Notes under the pieces: model-generated
Database searches by the model: none
The model's input: only the letters and a program-made list of their open reading frames with translations
What the model was told of the DNA's origin: nothing
Source of the DNA: Zea mays
Lineage: Eukaryota; Streptophyta; Magnoliopsida; Poales; Poaceae
Length of the DNA: 64,000 nt
NCBI RefSeq assembly: GCF_902167145.1
Contig: NC_050104.1
Coordinates: 95,429,849 to 95,493,848, forward strand
Direction: 5' to 3'
Position numbers and translations under genes: made by a program
In this document: in pieces, positions 21,785-32,677 of the stretch
Position numbering within the stretch: the first letter of the stretch is position 1
Layout of the letters: every line of letters starts with the position of its first letter

Positions 21785-24700
21785 TATAGATGGCCAAACG
21801 GGCGGCACGGCCCGACCCGGCACGAGCCTGACTAGGGCAGGCACGACAGGCCCGAGCACGCCAGGCCCGTTTACATAATCGGGTCGTGCCGGGCCGCCCG
21901 ACGTGCTCGCCCCCAGGCCCAAGCACGACACAGAGAATTGTTAACCGTGCTGTGCCGGCCCAACAGCTCGGAAGCACGTTAGGGCTCGTGTCGGCTCGAC
22001 AGCCCTAAAGCTATCTAGGTAAAACTCAGTACAGACCACAATGATGCATGTCCAACAGCAAAATCTAATACATATTTTACAGACCACAATAATAGAAATT
22101 AAATTACATGTCTAGCAGCAAAATATAACACATTACACAATCACAACACATAACACATTATTTAGTTTGAGTTGGTGCAATGGTTGTCTCGTTAAAAACC
22201 TATCTAGGTAAAACTCACACCTCGTGAGAAACCCTAGATAGGAAAAGAGTACAGCCCAGCTCAATAATTTCATTATTTCATCACTTAGTTCATCACAGAC
22301 TTAAGTTACATGTCCAGAACCACATGAAATAAACCCACATTACATGTCCAGAATACCAGAACATACTAATCAATGAATAAATCTCTGAAGGACTCTTCCA
22401 GGATTTTATCTTCTGTTGTGTGCTGCATTCTTGCATCTGCTGCCTCCCAGTCCTTTAGCAAGGAAAGCATCTCCACCATTCCTGAGCCAAGTCGACGACG
22501 CCGCTCCTCAATGAGCCTACCTGCAAGACTAAATGCTGATTCTGAACTCACAGTAGAGACAGGAACTGAAATGATATCTTTAGCTAGGATTGAAAGTACT
22601 GGATAAGTAAGTTTGTGATCATGCCACCAATCTAGGAGATTGAATTCATCATCAAACTTCTGAACAGTGTCACTATCTAGATAAGCAGCTAGTTCAGAAC
22701 CAAAAATACCAAGAGTGCTTGCTGCATGAAGCAAAGCACTAGCAGATGTCCTTCTTGAGAGTTCAGGAACCATCCCAGAACTGCTACTGGCACCAAAGGC
22801 ACCCAGACCAGCACCCAGACCAGAACTGCTACCAATGCCATCTGCACCAAACACCAAATCCCAAGCATATTTGCTCTTACCTTCACCAGGGGTAGCATTT
22901 GAAGTCCTCTGCAACCTAACAGAGCCAAATTTGTCATCATATTTATTAAATAAATCAAATAAATCAGCCCTCACAGAAGTTAGATATCCAGAGTAATCAG
23001 AATGAGTCAGCTGAGACATGAGTGCAAGCACATTGTTGAAACCTCTCATTTTAGCTCTAGGGTCCAGTATAAATGCAAATGCATATAGCAAAGGAATTGT
23101 ACCCCAATATTTTAAGAATTTGTCTTTCATTGGGACAACTATATGTCTAAGCAAATTATCATTCTCATACATGTTCATGTGCTTATTAATATGAAGAATG
23201 TGGTGCGACATTAAAGGTGATGTAGGATAGTACACACCAGACATCACAACAGTAGAATCATAAAACCTTTCAAGGAACTCTAATATTTTTTTAGCAACAT
23301 ACCAATGTGTTTCACTTAAAAGTGTAGTACCCTCTTCTCTAGGGTGATAGTGGGTCTGGATAAACACAGAGAATGTGCTCTTGTAAGGTATAAGATGTTT
23401 GAGCATAAGGTAGGTAGAGTTCCATCTCACTTCCATATCTAAACCAAACTTACGAGGTCTTACTCCCATAGCAACACAAAAACTTTTGTATGCAGCAATC
23501 CTTTGGTTTGAGGAGTTCAAAAAAGAGATGGTAGTTCTAAAATCTTCAAGATAAGGTTTCAGTTCCACAAATGTGGCATGCACGGCAAGGTTAATGATAT
23601 GGCATGCACATCGTTGATGCAATAATAAAGGACCAACATAAGCAGATAGCAAAGGTGTAAGATGGTCCATTGCCTTAGTGTTAGCAGATGCATTATCCAA
23701 GGTAATGGAAAAACCTTTTCAGTCAATTCATATTCATTAACAACAGCATGAATCCTCTCTGCAATGTTGTTGCCAGAGTGGGAACAATCAATGAGACACA
23801 TAGCAAGAATCCTTTTTTCTAACTGCCAATCAGAGTTAACAAAATGTGCAACAACAGACAAATAATCTTCTTTAGCATTGCCACTCCAAATATCAGAAGT
23901 TAAAGCAACAGAAGTAACATACTTCAATTTTTCACCAACTATAGCATGTCGTTCTTTAAAGTACTTTTCCATATCTCTAGTTGTAGTTTGTCTAGAAACG
24001 TTGCAACGCCTAGGATTATGGGCAGTTTTAATGTAATCATTAAATGCATCACAATCAGCAAAGCATAATGGAAGGTCCAACCTAGCAATCAAACGACATA
24101 ACTGAACACGTGCAACTTCAGCACTATATTCCCAACGAAAAACAGTACCATCAGCATTATATCTAAGCATAGATTGGTTCCCAGTTCGGCCATGGAGTCG
24201 TTTACATTTGTCCCTATGCCGAGACAAATGACCAGTGCCAATGGTAGAACGGGCAGCAAGTTCTTTCTTGCAAAAATGACACCTTGCTCCTACTCTAACC
24301 TGAACACCATTTTCAGTGGCGAAAATCTTATCAATGTCCTCCAAGACATCGGATGTGGATTTCCTCTTTCTACCTGTGCTTGCCGTAGTGGAGGCAGTAG
24401 CATCTGGGAGAGCCTCGCCCTCGGCAGCGACATTGTCGTCGCCAAGGTTTATGGTAGGGTTAGGGGTAGGGCCAATGGAACCAAAGAGATCCTCCAGACC
24501 ATCGTGCACGTCATCCACATCGTCTGGGGTTTGACCCATCAACACCAAATCATGATTAATGGAGGTAGGATCATACCTATGCTCCATCGCCGGCACCTAG
24601 TCCCTCACGGCCACGACCTCGACCTGCAAAGAAGCAAAGACATAAGGGGTTAGGGGGGATTAGGGTTAAAGAAGCAAAAACAGAGGGGGTTAGGGTTTAG

Positions 24701-25555
24701 GGTTTAGCGAGTTCATACCTTAGCCGAAGGCCGGAGCACCAGTTCCGTCGGCGATAGAGAAGATCCAGCGACAGCAGATCCAGAGACACATAGATAGAGC
24801 CAGATAGAAGAACAGAGAGACTATGAGCACAAGCGCACGATATAGATGGCCAAACAGGGAGAGGAGGTGTGAAGCTTTACCTTACCAGATCAGATCTAGA
24901 GCTGGAAGCAGATCCGCAGACCATCGGTGATGGAGAAGACATAGGAGAGGCAGATCCAAAGATCCAGTACACCGGAGTCCATAGCAGAGGGGGAAGCGCT
25001 AGGGAATGGGGATACAGGATATTGTTACCGACGACGTGCCGAGGATGGGGCATCTAGGAAGCACGGTGCGCGACGACCGACGCCTCGACGTCGACAGAAC
25101 TGGGTGCGAGGCAGCGGACGACGGGGCGAGGCGGCGAGCCGGTTAGGCGGTGAGCACCGCGAGGGAACCGAGGGGAGACCGGGCGGAACCGAGGCGAGCA
25201 CCGCGAGGGAACCGAGGCGACCACCGCGAGGGAAGGGAACCGACGGCCGGCGAGGCGAGCACCGCGAGGGAACCGACGGGGCGAGGGCGGAGCGGAGAGA
25301 ACGAGACGAGTGCGCAACTGGGGGCGGGTGTGCGTATGCGGTTAGGTTAGGGTTAGGGTTAGGGAAATAGGAAATGCCGATCGGGCCTATCTGGCCGGCC
25401 GTTTTAAACGGGTCGTGTCGGGCCGGCACGACGTGCCTTGGTCGCGGCCCAAGCCCGACACGAGCGTAGTGTCGGGTCGGCACTAGCCCGAATGCCATCG
25501 TGCCGTGCCGGGCCTCGGGCCGGCCCAACTAACCCGGCCCATCTGGCCATCTCTG
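21785..25555 (-). mobile_element. hAT transposon with intact ends
   Basis: Flanked by an 8-bp target duplication GGTTATTC (21777-21784 and 25556-25563), the size typical of hAT. Imperfect terminal inverted repeats: TATAGATGGCCAAACGGGC on the left, CAGAGATGGCCAGATGGGC on the right (15 of 19 equal). The subterminal regions are rich in GGGCCGGGC-like motifs. It carries one transposase gene on the minus strand. It inserted into LTR A of the TRIM-like element. Its end motif recurs at 34962-34971 (a related fragment). Confidence 0.92.
22366..24596 (-). pseudogene. hAT transposase with one frameshift
   Basis: Two open frames overlap head to tail and together cover a full-length hAT transposase. The first (24596 to about 23710) has an acidic N-terminus, a BED zinc finger (CHFCKKE ... 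GHLSRHRDKC, near residue 100) and the first catalytic Asp region (LTSDIWSG). The second (about 23700-22366) opens at LDNASAN, where the second Asp lies. It continues through HQRCACHIINL and ends in the hATC dimerisation domain (LDWWHDHKLTYPVLS, VSSESAFSLAGRLIEERR). The frame changes at an A-run (T on the coding strand, 23709-23713) that is one base short. No other obvious lesion is visible. The protein would bind the ends and cut and rejoin the element in the nucleus. A near-functional copy or a sequencing indel are both possible. Confidence 0.9.
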
Positions 25556-25563
25556 GGTTATTC

Positions 25564-25700
25564 TAGGCCAAACACACTTAACATATTGGTTCTTTCGAGA
25601 TATGGTTCGAAAAAAGATGCACCTTGTGGTATAAGTACTCATTAATTTTATTAAGTCTTGATCCAGGATATCACCATCCACTGAAAATCATGATATCACA
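25564..25700 (-). repeat. LTR A of the TRIM-like element, second part
   Basis: Resumes after the hAT TSD (TAGGCCAAACACACTTAACAT) and ends TGATATCACA. Parallels LTR B from TAGACCAAGCACGCTTAACC onward. Confidence 0.6.
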
Positions 25701-25894
25701 ATTCATCCCTCTTATAATACCGACGAGGCAACCCCAAACCATGAATTACCCCTCTTGGCCATGTCTATGTGTCTAGTGTCATCATATGCAAAATTATATG
25801 ACCACTTCGGGCTCACATGTGTCATGCACCATATAACCAAACCTTTAGCCTAAACACGCGCCGTGAAACCACGAGGGTTAGCTCTGATATCATT
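25701..25894 (-). other. Internal domain and PBS of the TRIM-like element
   Basis: About 194 bp with no ORF. The right end, read on the minus strand, is AATGATATCAGAGC, one mismatch from the tRNA-Met PBS TGGTATCAGAGC and 2-3 bp from the LTR. The left end is purine-rich on the minus strand (AGAGGGATGAAT), fitting a polypurine tract. Confidence 0.6.
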
Positions 25895-26162
25895 TGTAAC
25901 ACCCTGTTCACTACCGGACCAGCGCTACTTACTCCTGGCAGCCCTCTAGGACCATAGACCATCCCCCAGACCAACACGAGTTACGCACCCGAAAAGATTA
26001 TTCGATCGGTCATCCATTCCAAGATTGCTCTAGACCAAGCACGCTTAACCTAGATATTCTTTCGAGATAGGCTTCTGAAAAAAGATACACCTTGTTAATA
26101 TATCGATTAATTTTATTAAGCCTTGGACTAGGATATTACCATCAACTGAGGTCAGGATATCA
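25895..26162 (-). repeat. LTR B of the TRIM-like element
   Basis: TGTAACACCC to GATATCACA, 268 bp, with TG..CA ends. Similar to LTR A over its length, with a deletion of about 30 bp relative to it. Confidence 0.6.
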
Positions 26163-26840
26163 CATAAAGTCAAGGGGGGGAACGGACTTACTCCTAGGCC
26201 AACCCCTTTTAATTAAACATCACAAAGAATGCATAAAGAATGAAGGGAAATAAAGCAATAGTAGCAAAGGTGGGTCATAAAACAATGTTGAGAGTTGATA
26301 TATCTAGTTCTGTCAATGTCCACCCTGAAAACCAGTGCCTCCAATCTGAGAACCAGGCACTTGCCCTGCCCAGATGCCCTAGACTGATAAGCAACAGCCG
26401 CTGCTGCTGTAGTGCTTGTCTGGGTAGTTGCTTGACCAACCTGAAACCACGCCCCAATGTCCTAGTAGCAATTAAAGAGCACGGAAAGCCGGAAAGGGCA
26501 GCTGGTGAGGCAGTGATTATGTCCCGATAAATCACATCACATCAAAGAACGAAATTTCAGTTCAGATGGTCGCAGCACATCAAAATAAATGAATATGAAG
26601 TTCAAGCACTCAAGGTATGTCTTTATACACAAACTGCCTGAAACAACACAAGGCTCTGTGACCTTAACAAAATGCTAGGAAGACAAGAGTATCTAATCAT
26701 GGTTGTCGCACTGACCCTGATTGTGCAACGGAGAACTGCTGCTCACGGACCTGGGCTTGCGACACAGATCAAACCATTGGCCTCCATCAATCAGGCTTAG
26801 GCTCCTGACAGTAAAGATGTGAATGGTCCTTCGAATTATC
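26163..26840. other. Region downstream of the MYB gene
   Basis: No convincing gene. It probably includes the 3' UTR of the minus-strand MYB gene. The short ORFs at 26240-26535 overlap each other on opposite strands and have no recognisable domain. Confidence 0.4.
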
Positions 26841-27042
26841 ATTCAAGAAACTTGCTTCTAGTTGTGTACCATTCAAGAAACTTGCTTCTAGTTGTGTACC
26901 ATTCAAGAAACTTGCTTCTAGTGCTATATCATTCAAGATACTTGCTTCTGGTGGTGTACCATTCAAGATACTTGCTTCTGTTGGTTCAAAAAACTTGTTT
27001 CTGGTGGTGTGTCATTGAAGAAACTTGCCCCTAGCTCTGTAT
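26841..27042 (-). repeat. 30-bp tandem repeats in the last MYB exon
   Basis: About seven units of 30 bp (ATTCAAGAAACTTGCTTCTA on the plus strand). On the coding strand they encode a 10-residue repeat of the type EASFLNGTQL. One unit (from 26961) is short, so the array is 8 bp less than seven full units and the frame shifts. Confidence 0.9.
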
Positions 27043-27102
27043 CAGGGACCCCAGGATCAAAAAAACTAGCAACTTGATAATACTGGCTAACATCATCTGA
27101 AC
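26963..27102 (-). CDS. GAMYB-like MYB gene, exon 3 (C-terminus)
   Basis: Acceptor TTATAG at 27103 joins the previous exon in phase (G/GT). It encodes SDDVSQYYQVASFFDPGVPD and the first of the 10-residue repeats, then hits TGA at 26963-26965 because a short repeat unit shifts the frame. Without that shift the repeat region would remain open for about 50 more residues to a TGA near 26803. The annotated protein is therefore probably a shortened form; whether the allele is functional is unknown. Confidence 0.7.
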
Positions 27103-27176
27103 CTATAATCAAACAAAAGTAAGCCTTAGCAAATTAAAGGGATTGTGATGATAGAAGGGCATTTATGCACACTTAC

Positions 27177-27846
27177 CTAAAGATAAGTTTGCAGCTTGAA
27201 TATCAGTATTCGGAGAGCTTTCATGTTCAGAGTAGCCAAAAGAATGAATCATAGGGTATACCATTGGAATCAGTGTTTCAAAAGATATTTCAGACATTGT
27301 GGGGAGCAGGCCAGTGGTTTGCGATGAAATGGTTTCTGTAGATTGAATGGAGCTATGAATCTGTTGTTCGACAGAAGCCGAAACACATTGAAGCAACCAG
27401 TCATTACTTAGGGTAGAGCTGGAACTTTGGACTGAAGGGAGCTCGACTGGATAACCACTGGCAATGGCACTACCAGTAGGCACCGACTCACTCCTTGCCA
27501 ATACATAGTTCAAATCAGTGGAACAATAGGTTTCCTTAGTCTCACCAGAAATTTTCAGACTACCAATAGATGCACGGCGTTTCAAAGGTTTTGTTGGAAC
27601 CACTAGATCCTTATGATAGTCAAGGTGCTGAAATAAGATTTTGACATCCATAAGATCATGAATCTCAATCTCTCTTATCCGTTTCTTGCCATGTGACAAT
27701 CCAGGAGTTTCACAGTTCATGTCTTGTTGCGGTTGCTTAACCTGAGAAAGCACATGTTCCGGATAGATAGGCAAACCCTGTTTCTCAGTCTTCTTTATTC
27801 TGGTATTCCAAAAGTTTTTTATTTCATTATCTGTGCGACCAGGCAA
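27177..27846 (-). CDS. GAMYB-like MYB gene, exon 2 (end of R3 and transactivation region)
   Basis: Starts after TTTCAG with LPGRTDNEIKNFWNTRIKK, the second half of the R3 repeat, followed by QGLPIYPEHV, a signature of the GAMYB subgroup. The rest (670 bp in total) is a Ser/Thr-rich C-terminal region with no further domain. It ends at the donor TTTAG/GTAAGT (27176). Exons 1, 2 and 3 sum to 1206 bp, a multiple of three, with consistent phases. The gene would be a nuclear DNA-binding regulator; GAMYB relatives act in anther and gibberellin pathways, but the role here is only inferred. Confidence 0.85.
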
Positions 27847-28519
27847 CTGAAATAAACACAATACGTTAATGTCCAGCAATACCAAATTCAATTAGTAAAA
27901 ATGATTTCCAGATTTAAGGAAAAAATATTGTGAGTGAAGGTTAAAAAAATATTTTAACAAGAAATGCCTTCAAAAGACAAGTAATAGAAACAACACAGAT
28001 GAAATCAGAATTCAGAACAGTCAAAAGTAGCATCAAAATTCAACATCTACTAGCCATGGAATATTTATATAAAGTGACTATTATCCACGTTGAACTATAA
28101 AATTCAACATCTACTACCATACATGCACCATCAACAGTTCCCCTTCCATATACATCATCATGGCCATTTTGGAACAACTGCAGAGAAGCAGCATTTGTGC
28201 AGGGTTTGGCTAGTTCTTGTTCTTAACTATTTTTGAACCAATTTTCTTACCCTCATCTAGATCTTATTTTGTTCATGAGGTGGTGGGTAGAACAGACCCA
28301 AGATCTTTGTGGTCCACACATATCCCCAATGTGTGATGGACACCTCAAACACGGTTACACGGTGTCATCATTCCCCAAAGCCAGGTATGGTGACCTTAAG
28401 TCTGTCACCTCAGTGCACTAAACCACAAGGACCATGAGAACGCTCATGGACATTTTTTTTAGTGTCAAACAGGAAAGACGATTATCAGCATCAAGTGAAA
28501 AGTACATGTTAACTACCTG
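27847..28519 (-). other. Intron 1 of the MYB gene, proximal part
   Basis: Non-coding AT-rich intron sequence between exon 2 and the LINE. I see no gene in it. Confidence 0.6.
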
Positions 28520-31500
28520 ATGATGAATGTGTCTAGATTTTGCGTTATGAGGACTTTGGGGCCAGACTTTTGCAATTTTTTGTTTCGGCCCTCTGCTGGT
28601 GCTAGTGGAGGGATCCTGGTGTCTTGGAAGAGTCATGTGGGTTTTCGGGGTAATGGCCAAGTGGACAATCATAGAGTCTCGGTGGAATTCTGTCCGGAGA
28701 ATGGTCACCCATGGTGACTGACCTGTGTTTACGGGCCTCAAGGAAACCAGGAAAAAAAATCAGTTTTTGCAATCGCTGCGAGATGTTCGGGCTCACTGCA
28801 GTGGGCCTTGGCTTGTTCTGGCAATTTCAATCTCATCTTGAATGAGGAAGATAAGAATAATCCCAATCTAGACCGTGCCATGATGGGGAGGTTAAGAAAA
28901 TGGGCTGATGATATGGTTCTTAAGGAGGTTCCTCTCGTTGGTCGCAAATTCACTTGGTCGAATGGTCCGGACAACCCTACCCTTGTGTCCTGGGTTCGAC
29001 TCCCCGTGGGAGCGAATTTCAGGCTGTGGTTAAAAAAATCCCCTCGTCTGTCCCATGCCAAAGCATAGGTCTAAGGCTCAGCCCCGGTCGTGGTCGTTCT
29101 CACATGGGCTTCGATGCCGTTGTGTATGGGTGGGGCAGAGGTTCGGGGGTTTTCTCGACCTGTGTGAGAAGGTCTTCTTCTTAATTCAATGCCCGGGGGC
29201 TGTCTTACCCCTCGCAGGTCGAGTTTTTGAAGTTGGACAGGGTTTTCTGCTCTGCCTCTTGGGAGGACCGTTTCCCTGATTGTTTGTTACAGAGTTCTGC
29301 TTCCAGCGACTCCGACCACTGTCCACTGTTGTTTGGGCTTCATGACTTTAATAGAGGAAAGGGGAGATTTCACTTTAAGGCCTTTTGGACCAAGATGGAG
29401 GGTTTCCATGAGGTGGTGTCTCAGGCCTGGGAATCTGTCCCAGCTGGCCGATGTCCTCTCATCACCTTTTCAAAAAAATTGACAACAACATCGAGATGTT
29501 TGCAGAGCTGGAATGAGAAGAAAATTGAGGATGTTAGAATTCAGCTTGAAATGGCAAGATATCTTTTACACCATTTGGAGTTGGCTCAAGATATTCGTGT
29601 TTTATCCCCTGCTGAAGTTTGGCTCAGGAATTCTCTCAAGAAACATTCTCTAGCCTTATCTTCTCTTTCAAGGACTATGGCACTGTTGAGATCAAGAATT
29701 GCGTGGCTAAAAGATGGAGATGCTAATACCTCCTTATTTCATGCCCAAGCAAGATTTAGAAAGAGAAAAAAAAATTATATCAGCTTTCATTGATGGGGAG
29801 GGATGCCTCCTGACTGCTCATGAGGATAAGGTTGCTGCTTTTTTGAATTTTATGAGGGGTTGCTTGGTTCTGCTGAAGGCAGAGAGGTTACAGTGGACCT
29901 TGATCCGCTTGGAGTCCCATATGATTTGAATGCTTGGATGCTCCTTTTTCAGATAATGAAGTATTGGAAACAATCAAAACCCTCCTGTCTGACAAATCCC
30001 CTGGTCCTGATGGATTCACTGGTAGGTTCAGTAAAGCTTGTTGGCCCATCATTAAGGCAGACCTTTTGGCAGCATTATCTTGTGTTTGGGCCCGAAAGTT
30101 TAGGAACATGGGTTTTCTTAATTCAGCCTACATTGCTTTGCTGCCAAAAGTGCAGAATGCTTCCCATGTCAAGGATTTTTGTCCTATCAGTCGTGTGCAT
30201 AGCTTTGCCAAGATTGTGACCAAGTTGTTAGCTAATAGGTTGGAAAGTCGGCTACAGTTTATGGTCTCCCCCCAATCAGACTGTCTTCATAAAAAAACGG
30301 TTCATACTTGACAACTTCATGCTAGTTCAACAGACGGCCAGATTCCTGCACCAACAGCGAGAGACCCGTATCCTCTTCAAATTAGACATTTCCAAGGCGT
30401 TCGACTCTGTCTCTTGGGCCTTCCTTCTCCAAGTTTTGAGGAAACTGGGTTTTGGTCAGATCTGGTGTGACATAATTAGTGGGTTGTTGACAACCTCTTC
30501 GACGAAAATTCTCATAAATGGGTTGCCAGATGAGGGCATCAGACATCTAAGGGGCTCTTTATTCTTGTCATGGACACGCTGAACTCAAAAATTCAGAGAG
30601 CTTCGTTGGAGGGGTTGCTGCGACCCCTATCGTCACGATCTCTCCAGCACAGGATTTCTTTGTATGCTGATGACGTCGTTATGTTTCTAAGGCCTGTTGC
30701 TTTTGATATTAATCTGGTCCTGGATATCATCAGGCTGTTTGGTAGGGCGGTAGGGTGGTAGGACCTCAAGCTTAAAGACAAATGTACAAAACAGTAGTGT
30801 ATATCCTATTCGTTGTGGTGATGAGGACTTGAATTGTGTGCGGAATCTACTCCCTTGCCCCATCTCGGAGTTCCCATGTAAGAATCTTGGGCTACCACTC
30901 TCGGTGCGAAAGCTTTCAAGGGCGCATTTTCAAACTATAGTGGATCGGGTGGCTAGTCATCTGCCCGTTTGGAAGGCAGAGTTGATGACAAAGGCTGGAA
31001 GAGCTACATATGTGCAGTTTGTGATGAAAGCAAAAATGATTTATGCTTCTTTGGCGTTAGATCTCCTAGCTTGGGCCATTAAGGCGATTGACAAGTTACG
31101 AAAGGGGTTCCTTTGGAGAGGAAGGAAGGAAGCCAACGTAGGTCATTGTCTTCTAGCTTGGTCGAAGGTTACTAGGCCCAAAGATTTGGGTGGTCTTGGG
31201 ATCAGTGACCTCTGGAATCTTAGCTGGGCTTTACAAGCACAATGGCCTTGGTTACAAAAACTGATCATTGCAGACCATGGTCTTCTATCCCCATTCGTGT
31301 GTGCCCGGAGGTGCAAGTGCAATCTCTTGTGGGAGTGGCAGTTGTGACACAGCTTGGGGATGGTTCTAACACCCTTGTTTGGAAAGATCGTTGGTTGAAT
31401 GGCACTTGTATCCAAGACTTTGCACCTGCGTTGTTAGGGTTGGTCCCTAGACGTCTGATTGATTCCTTAACGGTCCAAGATGCTCTCCCAGGTTTTCAAT

Positions 31501-32397
31501 GGATGACAGGTTTGAGAGGTGCGCTTTCCAATAAGAGTTATTGCTGAGTTTCTTGACCTCTGTGAAGCTTTAGAATGCAAGGTGCTGCAGCCCGGGGTAC
31601 AAGACCAACATTTCTGGAAGTTTGCTGCATTAGGTTCCTTTTCTACAGGTTCAGCTTATAGGGCTCTCTTTCAAGGAGCAGTAGAGTTTGGACAGGCTGA
31701 AAGGGTATGGAAGTCCTGGGCCCCTAGAAAGTGCAAATTTTTTTATTTGGTTAGTTGAGCACGACAGATGTTGGACAGCTGATCGACTCGCCAAGCGAGG
31801 TCTCGACCATCTGGAGCGGTGCTTGTTGTGTGATCAAGATGCTTAATCAATCAATCATTTGCTTGTTGGGTGCTTCTTTCCCAAACAATTCTGGTTTGAG
31901 CTCTTGAAGCTTGGATGCTAGCAAGTAGCAAGGTCTCTGTCCTCAACAGGAAGACCATTCCTTCGAGACATGGTGGATGAGTAGCAGCTCTAGAGTGATT
32001 GAGGCAGCAAGGAAAGACTTCAACTCTTTAGTTACTTTAGCAGCCTGGATTATCTGGAAGCATAGGAACATGTGTGTGTTTGATGGTTGCAGTCCGAGTC
32101 TGGTTGTGGCCCTTCGGGCAGCAAGGGAGGAAGTTGTCCTTTGGTCTCTAACAGAGATAAAAAAGCTTTGTCTTTCCTTCGGATAGATGAGCTCCTGCTC
32201 TAGCTGTGTGGCGGAGCTTTAGGCCTAGCTAGTGCTAAGGTGTCTGTAGAGTTCTTTGCTATGTGTGTGCGTGTGTTTTTTTCCTGTACTCTAAATTCTG
32301 GCCTCCGTAAGGAGGTTTTCTTGTAACTGGTTCATTTTGGACCTCTTTTTTCCCCTTCTCAATATATTTGATGTGCAGTTCGATTCCAGAAAAAAAA
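28520..32397 (+). mobile_element. Decayed, 5'-truncated L1-type LINE inside MYB intron 1
   Basis: Plus-strand fragments of a LINE ORF2 in the right order. Endonuclease comes first (GPDFCNFLFRPSAGASGGILVSWK, NFNLILNEEDKNN, then SSDSDHCPLL after the SINE). The linker and reverse transcriptase follow (SPGPDGFTGRF, FKLDISKAFDSVSW, ISLYADDVVMFL at about 30660) and the zf-RVT C-terminus (31500-32180). Many stops and frameshifts. The 3' end is a short A-run at 32390-32397. I found no convincing target duplication. Antisense to the MYB gene. Confidence 0.88.
28987..29230 (+). mobile_element. 5'-truncated tRNA-derived SINE inside the LINE
   Basis: Starts at the B-box region (GGGTTCGACTCCCC) and continues with the GTGGGAGCGAATTTCAGGC and CTCACATGGGCTTCGATGCC blocks typical of maize ZmSINE elements, ending GCAGGTCGAGTTTTT. 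It splits the LINE endonuclease frame exactly between NPTLV and KLDRVF. The A-box half is missing. Confidence 0.75.
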
Positions 32398-32677
32398 TCT
32401 GTAATACAAACATAACGAGTGATCTTTTGAGCACATTGAACCAACTGGAACATGCAAAAGGAGAGAAGCGTAAATTTCTACGTCTAGCATGTCTGTTGTC
32501 TGAATATTTTAGTATGTGGCAAATACAAGCAATATTTGGGGAAATCAACATAATTCTATGAGATGGATTCGCATAGCAGATCAGTTCCAGGATGCAGGGA
32601 GCACATTCCCACTACACCCAAGAAGCATGTAGGAAGTAAGCACGAAACTGCAGGAGAACGGCAAGCGCAGCACTTAC

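Larger units (their letters stand above)
9767..26162 (-). mobile_element. TRIM-like LTR retroelement, broken by nested insertions
   Basis: Two related terminal repeats start (A/T)GTAACACCC and end GATATCACA. LTR A is split (9767-9930 plus 25564-25700, about 300 bp); LTR B is 25895-26162 (268 bp). Between them lies only about 194 bp of native sequence (25701-25894). On the minus strand the internal part starts with a PBS-like AATGATATCAGAGC next to LTR B and ends with an AGAGGGATGAAT purine tract next to LTR A. That is the layout of a terminal-repeat retrotransposon in miniature with no coding capacity. The rest of the span is a Tat gypsy element and a hAT element. I see no matching TSD (left TTTTT, right CATAA), so the two LTRs may not come from one clean insertion. 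Confidence 0.6.

Noticed and set aside
25027..25528. ORFs on both strands near the hAT right end
   Set aside because: They fall in GC-rich subterminal repeats (CGAGGGAACCGA units) and have no recognisable protein features.
26819..27034. Plus-strand ORF with repeated HSRNLLLVVY
   Set aside because: Produced by the 30-bp repeats that belong to the minus-strand MYB exon.
28440..28519. Sequence just before the LINE as its true 5' end or TSD
   Set aside because: No match to the 3' flank TCTGTAATAC beyond 5 bases; the boundary remains uncertain.
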